From a virus, in the IMG/VR virus record IMGVR_UViG_3300025120_000216, positions 1 through 35,751 of that record: a stretch of 35,751 nt of DNA; one strand, written 5' to 3'. The position numbers were made by a program, and so were the translations under genes. The notes below the pieces were generated by a model. That model was not told the origin of the DNA. It did not search any database and saw only the letters and a list, made by a program, of their open reading frames with translations. The stretch's first letter is position 1. Each line of letters starts with the position of its first letter. This document shows positions 27,599-34,021 of this stretch, piece by piece.

Positions 27599-28609
27599 TT
27601 GTTTAAAAAAGCAGCAGTATTCACAGATATCCATTTTGGCCTTAAAGGAAACAGCAAGGTACACAATGATGACTGTGAAAGATTTGTAGATTGGTACATA
27701 GAACAAGCAAAAGCTAACGGTTGTGAAACCGGAATCTTCTGCGGAGACTGGCACCATAATAGAAATTCACTTAACCTTACAACTATGGACGCAACAATAC
27801 GTTGTATGGAAAAATTAGGCAAATCATTTGAGAAGTTTTACTTCTTTGATGGCAATCATGACTTGTATTACAAAGACAAACGTGATGTTAACTCAACAGC
27901 CTTTGCAAAACATATTCCAGGTATAACATTTGTTGACAGTATCTATCAAGAAGAAGATGTTGCACTCGTTCCTTGGCTGGTCGGTGACGAATGGAAGAAG
28001 ATTAAAAACATAAAAGCAAAATATTTGTTTGGACACTTTGAATTACCTAGCTTCTATATGAATGCTATGGTACAAATGCCAGATCACGGTGAACTTAAAG
28101 CAGAACACTTTGAACATCAAGAGTATGTGTTTAGTGGACATTTCCATAAAAGACAAAAACAAGGTAAAGTACATTACATTGGTAATGCATTTCCTCACAA
28201 TTATGCAGATGCATGGGATGACGATCGAGGTATGATGATACTAGATCGTGAAAACAGCAAAGAACCAGAATATATTAATTGGACTGATTGTCCTAAGTAT
28301 CGAACAACTACATTAAGTAAGTTGTTAGATCCTAAAGCAAATTTGATAAAAGACAATATGTATCTTAGAGTAACATTAGATCTACCTATTAGTTATGAAG
28401 AAGCAAGTTTTATTAAAGAAACGTACATTAACCAACAAGGGTGTAGAGAGATTACACTTATACCACAAAGCCAAGTTGAGGAAATTTCAACTGAACTTGA
28501 TATTTCTAAGTTTGAAAGTGTTGACGAAATTGTATCAAAAGAAATATCAGCAATTGACACTGACAACTACAGCAAGAAAACACTGCTAGATATCTATAAC
28601 GAGCTATAA
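27599..28609 (+). CDS. 47: Recombination endonuclease subunit gp47 (Mre11/SbcD family)
   Basis: A 336-aa metallophosphoesterase (T4 gp47 is 339 aa). All nuclease motifs are present: D10-I-H12, GDWHH (49-53), GNHD (85-88), FGHFE (144-148) and SGHFH (179-183), which bind the two catalytic metals. With gp46 it forms the Mre11-Rad50-like complex that processes DNA ends for recombination-dependent replication and helps degrade host DNA. The start is TTG at 27599, chosen because GAGGAG lies 7 nt upstream and the frame then begins FKKAAVFTDIH. No ATG lies nearby in frame. A dedicated promoter precedes it, and the gp46 ATG follows its stop directly. Confidence 0.95.
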   Translation: MFKKAAVFTDIHFGLKGNSKVHNDDCERFVDWYIEQAKANGCETGIFCGDWHHNRNSLNLTTMDATIRCMEKLGKSFEKFYFFDGNHDLYYKDKRDVNSTAFAKHIPGITFVDSIYQEEDVALVPWLVGDEWKKIKNIKAKYLFGHFELPSFYMNAMVQMPDHGELKAEHFEHQEYVFSGHFHKRQKQGKVHYIGNAFPHNYADAWDDDRGMMILDRENSKEPEYINWTDCPKYRTTTLSKLLDPKANLIKDNMYLRVTLDLPISYEEASFIKETYINQQGCREITLIPQSQVEEISTELDISKFESVDEIVSKEISAIDTDNYSKKTLLDIYNEL

Positions 28610-30382
28610 ATGATTAAAATAAAAGACCTTACTGTTAAAAACTTTATGAGTGTGGGCAATCAAACCCAAGCAGTTGATTTTGATAAACAACAACTTACTC
28701 TTGTGCTAGGTGAAAACTTAGATCAAGGCGGTGATGATGCTGGTTCACGTAACGGTACTGGTAAGACTACTATTATTAATGCACTAAGTTATGCACTATA
28801 CGGTACTGCACTTACAAACATTAAACGTAATAACTTAATTAATAAAACTAACAGCAAGGGAATGTTGGTTACTTTACATTTCGAAAAAGACAATGTAGAC
28901 TATCGTGTTGAACGAGGTCGTTCTCCTAATATTATGAAGTTCTATCTTAATAACGAGGAACAAGAACTAGATGATCTAAGTCAAGGAGACAGTCGTAAGA
29001 CACAAGAATTTATTAATAAGTTGCTAGGTATGAGCCATGAAATGTTTAAACATATTGTTGCACTAAACACATACTCTGAACCTTTTTTAGCATTACGCAC
29101 TAACGACCAACGTGCAATTATTGAACAGTTACTTGGTATAACAATTCTAAGTGAGAAGGCAGCTAATCTAAAAGATCAAATGAAGATTACAAAAGATGCT
29201 ATTGTAGAGGAAGAAGCAAGATTACGTGCAGTACAATCAAGTAACGAGAAAATACAATCTACTATTGAAAGTTTACAAGGCACACAACGAGCTTGGATTG
29301 CAAAAAACCAACAAGATACAAATAAATTAGCATCTGGGATTGATGAATTAGAACATTTAGACGTTAATATTGAACTAGACGCTCATGAAAAATTACAAAA
29401 CTGGAACGAGCATAATAATGCTATTTTGGCTCTTAAAAAAGAACTTAGCACATTAGAGCCAGCACTACAACGTGCTGAAAAGTCTGTTGAAAAATCATCT
29501 AAAGATATCACAAATCTTGAAAATGCAACATGTTACACATGTGGACAAGAACTAAATGTAGACAAAAAAGCAGAACTAGAATCACGTAAAGAAAAAGAAT
29601 TAGATGAAGCAATTGACTATCGATCAGAGATTTCTAAAAAGGTAGATGATGTTACAAAAGGTATTACAGATATTGGAGAAATAAATGGCAGACCTACTAC
29701 ATTCTACGAAACTGCAAAAGAAGCATATGAACATAGACAAAATGTTGATAGTCTTAAACAAGCTCTTGCTGCAAAACAAACAGACACTGATCCTTATCAA
29801 ACGCAAATTGACGAATTAAACAATACTGCTATGCAAGAAGTTGATTGGGAAACAATTAACTCTTTAAATAGCTTTAAAGATCATCAAGACTTTTTGTTAA
29901 AACTTCTTACAAACAAAGATAGTTTTATACGTAAAAAAATTATTGATCAAAATTTAGCATATCTAAACAATCGACTTACATATTATCTAGATAAGCTAGG
30001 ATTGCCACATCAAGTTACATTCCAAAACGATCTTGCTGTAGAAATACAACAGTTAGGTCAAGACTTAGACTTTGATAATCTATCAAGAGGTGAGCGTAAT
30101 AGACTTATACTTGGTATGAGCTTTGCATTCAGAGATGTTTGGGAAAGTTTATATCAAAATATTAACTTGTTATTCATTGATGAACTTATTGATAGTGGTA
30201 TGGATACTGCTGGCGTTGAAGGCGCACTTGCTGTACTTAAGAAGATGGGTAGAGAACGCAGTAAAAATGTATTCTTAATATCTCACAAAGATGAACTTAT
30301 TGGAAGAGTTAATCATTTAATGAAAGTAATAAAAGAAAATGGATTCACATCATACGAAAATGATGTTGAAATAGTAGAATGA
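28610..30382 (+). CDS. 46: Recombination endonuclease subunit gp46 (Rad50/SbcC-like ATPase)
   Basis: A 590-aa SMC-type ATPase (T4 gp46 is 560 aa). Walker A is NGTGKTT (48-54), set after a longer than usual loop following GEN. A coiled-coil region (~190-420) contains the zinc-hook CYTC at 308-311. The ABC signature is LSRGERN (491-497), Walker B is LLFIDE (520-525) and the switch motif SHKDE follows. It partners gp47, using ATP to open and tether DNA ends. The start is adjacent to the gp47 stop and the 88-aa gene begins inside its stop (ATGA), so the three are translationally linked. Product assignment is secure. Confidence 0.95.
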   Translation: MIKIKDLTVKNFMSVGNQTQAVDFDKQQLTLVLGENLDQGGDDAGSRNGTGKTTIINALSYALYGTALTNIKRNNLINKTNSKGMLVTLHFEKDNVDYRVERGRSPNIMKFYLNNEEQELDDLSQGDSRKTQEFINKLLGMSHEMFKHIVALNTYSEPFLALRTNDQRAIIEQLLGITILSEKAANLKDQMKITKDAIVEEEARLRAVQSSNEKIQSTIESLQGTQRAWIAKNQQDTNKLASGIDELEHLDVNIELDAHEKLQNWNEHNNAILALKKELSTLEPALQRAEKSVEKSSKDITNLENATCYTCGQELNVDKKAELESRKEKELDEAIDYRSEISKKVDDVTKGITDIGEINGRPTTFYETAKEAYEHRQNVDSLKQALAAKQTDTDPYQTQIDELNNTAMQEVDWETINSLNSFKDHQDFLLKLLTNKDSFIRKKIIDQNLAYLNNRLTYYLDKLGLPHQVTFQNDLAVEIQQLGQDLDFDNLSRGERNRLILGMSFAFRDVWESLYQNINLLFIDELIDSGMDTAGVEGALAVLKKMGRERSKNVFLISHKDELIGRVNHLMKVIKENGFTSYENDVEIVE

Positions 30383-30645
30383 GTGTAGACGAAGTAGTAT
30401 CTAACTGTATAGGACCAAATAAAACACCTATTGATAGGTTATATGGATCAATATACGGTCAACAATATATAATACAAAAAGATTTTTCAACCTATAAAGG
30501 GAAGATACATAAAAAATCTTTAATTAAAAAAGGTATGGACGGTAATAAATTTAGAAGCCATTGTTATGTTACAGACGATAATAGATGGTTTGACAGATCA
30601 GGACTACCAATAAAGGAACCAAAAACGGTTATAACAGATGAGTGA
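30379..30645 (+). CDS. Small protein of unknown function coupled to gp46
   Basis: An 88-aa protein whose ATG overlaps the gp46 stop by 4 nt (ATGA) and whose end overlaps the next gene by 8 nt. It is basic and polar, with YGSIYGQQYIIQKD, IHKKSLIKKGMDGNKFRSHC and TDDNRWFDRSGLPI. No domain or catalytic motif is recognised, and no membrane segment. The tight overlaps argue that it is a real gene of the recombination operon. A DNA-binding or regulatory role is possible from its charge only. Confidence 0.7.
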   Translation: MSVDEVVSNCIGPNKTPIDRLYGSIYGQQYIIQKDFSTYKGKIHKKSLIKKGMDGNKFRSHCYVTDDNRWFDRSGLPIKEPKTVITDE

Positions 30646-30841
30646 CATTAGAGATGATACACACGATCTTTTAACAAAGGCTTATATGGCTTATTTTAAG
30701 GCAAACGAAAAGTTCGAATTAAGAAACAGTGTAAGAACACATAGAGAATCAAGGCGCTGGCTCAGAGAGATTAGAACTCTTTCTAAAATAAGAATGGAAG
30801 AAATACACCATAAACATCAGGCAAAAACCAAGATCGATTAA
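30638..30841 (+). CDS. Small helical protein of unknown function
   Basis: A 67-aa protein starting inside the end of the previous gene (8-nt overlap). It looks entirely alpha-helical and strongly charged (LLTKAYMAYFKANEKFELRN, ESRRWLREIRTLSKIRMEEI), possibly one long helical hairpin or a short coiled coil. Proteins of this type are seen next to gp46 in other marine T4-like phages, to my recollection, without known function. It overlaps the preceding gene and is probably translated by coupling. Confidence 0.65.
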   Translation: MSDIRDDTHDLLTKAYMAYFKANEKFELRNSVRTHRESRRWLREIRTLSKIRMEEIHHKHQAKTKID

Positions 30842-30871
30842 AAGGCATGGAGCATTACGGTAAGTACCATT

Positions 30872-31321
30872 ATGGAATGGACTTATCAAGGAAAACCTAT
30901 TGACTCACTATCTAATGATGTTGAAGGATTTGTATACTTGATAACCAATCTTACTAATAATCAAAAATACGTAGGCAAGAAACTAGCAAAATTTAAAACT
31001 ACTAAACCACCACTTAAAGGCAAAAAGAACAAGCGTAGAGGCTACAAAGAATCTGACTGGAGAGACTACTGGGGAAGTTCAGATAGACTTAATGCAGATG
31101 TAGCAGAACTAGGCGAAAACAAGTTTACAAGAGAAATACTATACCTATGTAAAGGTAGGGGCGAAATGTCCTACATAGAGGCAAGAGAACAGTTTGATAG
31201 GCGTGTACTTGAAACAGATGAATACTATAACGGTATTATTAATGTTAGAGTAGGCGGATCAGACAAACTCAAACAGGCATTGCTAGAACAAAACATCAAG
31301 GCAAAACAATCTAACACCTAA
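30872..31321 (+). CDS. GIY-YIG family endonuclease (Seg-like)
   Basis: A 149-aa protein. The first motif is GFVYLITN (19-26), followed by KYVGKK (32-37) in place of YIG. A basic stretch (KGKKNKRRGYKESDWRDYWG, 49-68), the Glu-bearing helix EMSYIEAREQF (98-108) and YYNGIINVRVGG (118-129) complete the fold; these match the GIY-YIG nuclease layout, in which an Arg and a Glu are catalytic. It stands free rather than inside an intron and has no long DNA-binding tail, as in T4 Seg proteins. It could be a homing endonuclease or a phage repair/host-DNA nuclease. The ribosome site is weak. It is the last gene before the non-coding stretch with possible structured RNA. Confidence 0.7.
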   Translation: MEWTYQGKPIDSLSNDVEGFVYLITNLTNNQKYVGKKLAKFKTTKPPLKGKKNKRRGYKESDWRDYWGSSDRLNADVAELGENKFTREILYLCKGRGEMSYIEAREQFDRRVLETDEYYNGIINVRVGGSDKLKQALLEQNIKAKQSNT

Positions 31322-31337
31322 GGTTGGCGGGCCAGTT

Positions 31338-31343
31338 TATAAT
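31338..31343 (+). promoter_or_regulatory. Perfect -10 box (TATAAT) ahead of the candidate RNA
   Basis: TATAAT at 31338-31343 would start transcription at about 31349-31350, exactly where the first predicted hairpin of the non-coding stretch begins. No good -35 hexamer is found 16-18 nt upstream, so it is either an activator-dependent promoter or coincidence in AT-rich DNA. Confidence 0.35.
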
Positions 31344-31349
31344 ACCGCT

Positions 31350-31724
31350 GTGTAAAAGGCATCCGAGAGGAGCACACGTACACGTTGAGCCGCGTCCGGT
31401 AGTAGGGCGGCAGGATTAGCGTAGGTTGACTGTTAGCAATCAAAAAACACAACACAGTTCATAAAAACTCTTTAGCAATAGGAACGAAGCGAGAGGTATT
31501 ACGGTGTAGCGTATATTTTTAGAATATACGGCGTAGCGTAAGATGTCGACGTAGGTTGGGAAAGGTCAGAGCCCATTGAACTAAGTGTATAAACAATTAC
31601 CTACTTCCGAATCTCGGCTGTGACGGACTCACATGAAGACCAAGATTAGATGGAACCAGCGATTAGGTTCCGTCTGACTGAAACAATCTACATGAAGTAA
31701 CTACAATATTACTTCGTAATATTG
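31350..31724 (+). ncRNA. Candidate structured non-coding RNA (unknown family)
   Basis: The 521 nt between the GIY-YIG gene and the next CDS hold no supported ORF and are visibly less AT-rich than the genes around. Stem-loops read by eye: 31350-31377 (GTGT/ACAC enclosing a GAGA tetraloop stem, 31359-31373); GCCGC/GCGGC at 31389-31393 and 31407-31411; CGTATATT/AATATACG at 31510-31530; a 12-bp stem at 31646-31657 with 31666-31677; and a 9-bp stem at 31704-31712 with 31716-31724 followed by T-rich sequence. This fits a transcript of up to ~375 nt ending at a weak terminator. It lacks the T-loop signature of tRNA or tmRNA. Family, ends and strand are inferred. Confidence 0.35.
31704..31724 (+). 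terminator. AT-rich hairpin followed by T-rich tract, possible terminator
   Basis: A perfect 9-bp stem (CAATATTAC with GTAATATTG) closes a 3-nt loop and is followed by CTTTAATTATTGTTTATC. It is weak because the stem is AT-rich and the T-run is broken. The left arm can instead pair differently (GAAGTAA at 31694-31700 with TTACTTC at 31709-31715), so two structures compete. Confidence 0.3.
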
Positions 31725-31790
31725 CTTTAATTATTGTTTATCATTTCTATCAACAAACGAAGTGTAATAGTTTGAGCTTTAGCGAAAACT

Positions 31791-31809
31791 TGTTTCGTGT
31801 AACGAAACA
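31791..31809 (+). other. Hairpin abutting the late promoter
   Basis: TGTTTCG (31791-31797) and CGAAACA (31803-31809) are perfect inverted repeats around a 5-nt loop. The right arm ends on the base before TATAAATA. It could be a terminator for upstream transcription, a protein-binding palindrome, or chance. No T-run follows, so a classical terminator is unlikely. Confidence 0.5.
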
Positions 31810-31817
31810 TATAAATA
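31810..31817 (+). promoter_or_regulatory. Perfect T4-type late promoter TATAAATA
   Basis: The exact T4 late element TATAAATA is followed by CAAATAAG. It lies 25 nt before the ATG of the 354-aa gene, leaving a short leader with AAGGA. It directly abuts a 7-bp hairpin (31791-31809). Confidence 0.85.
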
Positions 31818-31842
31818 CAAATAAGTTAATAAGGATATTTCG

Positions 31843-32907
31843 ATGAAAGTCTATGAAATCTTAAAAGAAGAAGAATTTACAGTTGAGCCTAATAAACCTG
31901 GTGGTAGAGGTCGTACTAGGGGCTTTAATGTAGTTAATCCTGATGGCACAAAAACAAAATTCTCTACTAAAGGTGATGCTACTAAATTTGCAAATGCACA
32001 AAATGCAGATCTTAGAGTAAGAAACGAACTTGCTAAGTTTAGATCTGGTGGAAAAATTGATGGTCTTAGACCTAAAGGTGTAAATAAGTGGGCCTGGCAA
32101 GAACTTGTTAATGGAAAGTATGTTAACAAAGTTGGAAGTTTAGCTGATTTAGAAACTGCAATTAGTAAAGTTGATCCAACAGCTGCAAAAGCAATTAAAC
32201 AAGCTAGAACTTCAATATTTAAAAAAGCGTTCGCAGTGTTCAAACGTTCTCCGTTTTTTATCTTAGGTACAGGTGTTATTGCCCTTGAAGTACAGCAAGA
32301 ATTTACAGCAAGAATTTCAGCAATCAAAGCGGTCATGGACAGCAATTTTTCCAAACACGTTTCAACTGAATTACGACAGCAGATAACACAAGAAGCTATC
32401 CAAGCAACAGTTATTCATCATTGGTCAACACATGTTGTAAATGTTGTAACACAAATTGCAGCAGCTGCTACTGCTGGTGCTGCTGGGAGAAAGATACAAA
32501 AAGGTTTGCAAGCACTTAGGCTTGTGTCTAGAGCAACAGGTCCAATTAAATGGTTTAACCCATGGACAATAGTAGGAGCAATCGGAGTTGAGGTTGCAGC
32601 GTATTCGGTAACAAAATGGTTTGCAAGTCGAGATTCTGAAGCAGTTGCTCAAATGTATAAAGATGCTACATCTGCAATTTTTAGCGTTGTTGGTGTTGCT
32701 TTTGACACAGGAATCGCAGCAGTTGACTCAGTAAGCATTTCAAACGGTGACGCAGTAAAAGAAATTTTAACTGGCCTGGATGGAGAGAAAAAAGACGATA
32801 CTAAACAAAGTGCTCCAAAAAGCAACGGCAATGCAGCAGGTACCCCTACTAACACAAAACCAACATCTGCTGACATGAAACAGAGCATACTAAGCGTATT
32901 AGACTAA
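31843..32907 (+). CDS. Putative internal (ejected) head protein with capsid-targeting peptide
   Basis: A 354-aa protein with an ATG start and AAGGA upstream, under a perfect late promoter. The N-terminus MKVYEILKEE resembles the T4 capsid-targeting sequence of internal proteins (MKTYQEFIAE), including an LxE site (L7-K8-E9) as cut by the prohead protease gp21. Residues 28-56 have a small basic motif GFNVVNPDGTKTKF. Hydrophobic stretches lie at ~134-149, ~198-215, ~236-258 (WFNPWTIVGAIGVEVAAYSV) and ~277-295. The C-terminal ~40 residues are Lys/Ser/Pro/Thr-rich and probably disordered. No enzyme motif is seen. It could be packed in the head and ejected into the host, perhaps acting at the membrane. 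Other options are a head-decoration or tail protein. Its stop overlaps the convergent 66-aa gene by 3 nt. Confidence 0.6.
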   Translation: MKVYEILKEEEFTVEPNKPGGRGRTRGFNVVNPDGTKTKFSTKGDATKFANAQNADLRVRNELAKFRSGGKIDGLRPKGVNKWAWQELVNGKYVNKVGSLADLETAISKVDPTAAKAIKQARTSIFKKAFAVFKRSPFFILGTGVIALEVQQEFTARISAIKAVMDSNFSKHVSTELRQQITQEAIQATVIHHWSTHVVNVVTQIAAAATAGAAGRKIQKGLQALRLVSRATGPIKWFNPWTIVGAIGVEVAAYSVTKWFASRDSEAVAQMYKDATSAIFSVVGVAFDTGIAAVDSVSISNGDAVKEILTGLDGEKKDDTKQSAPKSNGNAAGTPTNTKPTSADMKQSILSVLD

Positions 32908-33104
32908 ACTAGCGGTAAGCCAGTTTTATTAGTTGCTTCGATATTTTCTTTAATAATTTTATTTAAAATTTCTCTATCTTCGCTAGTATACTTCCACAAT
33001 AGATCATCAGCTTGAACACCACCACGCATGTACCATGCAATAGTAAAGCATTCGTCTTTGATACGTTTACAAGTATTTTCGTATTCGTCTACCAGCTTAA
33101 TCAA
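32904..33104 (-). CDS. Small conserved baseplate-region protein downstream of gp26-like gene
   Basis: A 66-aa, mostly helical protein: LVDEYENTCKRIKDECFTIA, WYMRGGVQADDLLWKYTSED and NKIIKENIEATNKTGLPLV. The style is familiar from small genes beside gp26 in marine T4-like phages; function is unknown to me. T4 gp51, a hub-assembly factor, lies next to gp26 in T4, but this protein is far shorter and I do not claim orthology. The start is uncertain: TTG at 33104 has no clear ribosome site. The frame stays open upstream through VTYHESD to at least 33125, overlapping the end of the preceding gene. It ends tail-to-tail with the 354-aa gene. Confidence 0.6.
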   Translation of the reverse strand: MIKLVDEYENTCKRIKDECFTIAWYMRGGVQADDLLWKYTSEDREILNKIIKENIEATNKTGLPLV

Positions 33105-33121
33105 GTCAGATTCGTGGTATG

Positions 33122-33955
33122 TTACGATTTGGTTGCGAAAAAATCCGAGTTATCCAGAGTAAATTTAACTTTGTTTTCTGCACTACATTCAGAACAATTA
33201 GTTGTTTGAGATTGTACTTGCCAGGCGTCTTGTTGCCCTTCTAAGTGTGCTTTTATTTTTTGAAAAAATCCTTTATCACTGTTATTGATAAAATCATTAA
33301 TCTCTTGAGCATCAGCAACACGGATGTCATCGGCCTCAACTGTAGCAATTTGTTTTTTGTAGGCTGTTATTTGATATTTTGCAAGTGTGTTATAAAACTC
33401 ATCAAGTTTTTTGTTGCGATCTTCTTCTGGCATGTCTTTGTCACCAGTTGATTGAAGTAATATTCTACGTAAATTATATTGTTGGTGTTGTAATTCTGTT
33501 TGTTCTTTATAGTTAAATGGACGCAGTGATACAGTTAATGGATAACAATCTACTGTAGGATCGTATTCTAGACTTGCAAAATAGTCCAAAGTTTTAGTTA
33601 AATCAAGCTGTGTGCCGTTTTCAGCCTTGCATTCTGTACAACTGTAATTACTATCTAAGTATTGTCCATAAGTTGCAATTCTAATTGCAATTAAAATGCT
33701 ATCAAGATCAATCTGCGGAATTTGCCAAGGATCTTTAATTGCAGGAATACAACTTTTAATACAACTCACAGTGCTTTCTCCACTAAACAAAGCATCAGGT
33801 GTTTTGAAGATTATTTCATCCATAGCAGTCATACCAAAAACAGGTAAGTTTTTTGGATCACCGTCGATGCCATTTTCAGGGTAATACATACCTTTTGAGG
33901 GCAAACTCAAATAAATCTTAGGTTGTCTATAATATTTCTGTAAACTATTTTCCAC
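33122..33955 (-). CDS. 26: Baseplate hub assembly protein, gp26-like, with two CxxC pairs
   Basis: A 277-aa protein starting at GTG (33955), with GGAAG 8 nt upstream; no in-frame ATG is available upstream. The N-terminus IYLSLPSKGMYYPENG (14-29) and the region PVFGMTAMDEIIFKTPDALF match the family annotated as gp26 baseplate hub subunit in marine T4-like phages. Two CxxC pairs, C106/C109 (CTEC) and C254/C257 (CSEC), each followed by a short beta segment, suggest one shared zinc-ribbon-like site. In T4 the gp26 group is needed to build the hub. Its late promoter is back-to-back with that of the tape-measure candidate. Whether the T4 counterpart is gp26 or gp51 is not settled from sequence alone. 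Confidence 0.7.
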   Translation of the reverse strand: MENSLQKYYRQPKIYLSLPSKGMYYPENGIDGDPKNLPVFGMTAMDEIIFKTPDALFSGESTVSCIKSCIPAIKDPWQIPQIDLDSILIAIRIATYGQYLDSNYSCTECKAENGTQLDLTKTLDYFASLEYDPTVDCYPLTVSLRPFNYKEQTELQHQQYNLRRILLQSTGDKDMPEEDRNKKLDEFYNTLAKYQITAYKKQIATVEADDIRVADAQEINDFINNSDKGFFQKIKAHLEGQQDAWQVQSQTTNCSECSAENKVKFTLDNSDFFATKS

Positions 33956-33968
33956 TGGTTCTACTTCC

Positions 33969-33977
33969 GATAAATAA
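33969..33977 (+). promoter_or_regulatory. Late promoter core GATAAATAA for the tape-measure candidate
   Basis: GATAAATAA matches TATAAATA at seven of eight positions. Transcription would begin near 33983, leaving a ~40-nt leader with AAGGGA (34007-34012) before the GTG at 34022. Confidence 0.55.
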
Positions 33978-33987
33978 CTTATATAAA

Positions 33988-33996
33988 GTATTTATG
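33988..33996 (-). promoter_or_regulatory. Late promoter core CATAAATAC for gp26-like gene
   Basis: On the minus strand the bases read CATAAATAC, seven of eight to the late consensus. Predicted start near 33981 gives a leader of ~26 nt containing GGAAG before the GTG. The two opposing late cores lie only 10 nt apart. Confidence 0.6.
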
Positions 33997-34021
33997 ACTT
34001 AAAATCAAGGGATTTTTAAAA

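Noticed and set aside
27535-27822. Minus-strand open frames opposite the start of gp47
   Set aside because: They are antisense to the conserved metallophosphoesterase motifs and to the gp47 promoter.
30847-30903. An 18-codon frame starting at ATG 30847, overlapping the GIY-YIG start
   Set aside because: It has an AAAGG upstream but only 1-2 nt spacing and no known leader-peptide feature; too short to support.
31396-31420. Glutamine riboswitch-like string (CGGTAGTAGG then AGGATTAGCG)
   Set aside because: It only loosely resembles the glnA/downstream-peptide core (CGGAAGTAGG, GAAGGAACGC), and the closing CGTTC/GAACG stem is missing.
31426-31431. TTGACT as a -35 box inside the non-coding stretch
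   Set aside because: No -10 hexamer lies 16-18 nt downstream.
31322-31842. tRNA or tmRNA in the non-coding stretch
   Set aside because: No GGTTCGAnTCC T-loop or acceptor stem could be found; GGTTCCGTC at 31666 belongs to a simple 12-bp hairpin.
30872-31842. Group I intron carrying the GIY-YIG gene
   Set aside because: No split gene flanks the region and no P7/G-binding core could be recognised.
31851-32354. A 167-aa minus-strand open frame inside the 354-aa gene
   Set aside because: The sense gene has a late promoter, a ribosome site and a recognisable N-terminus; the antisense product has none.
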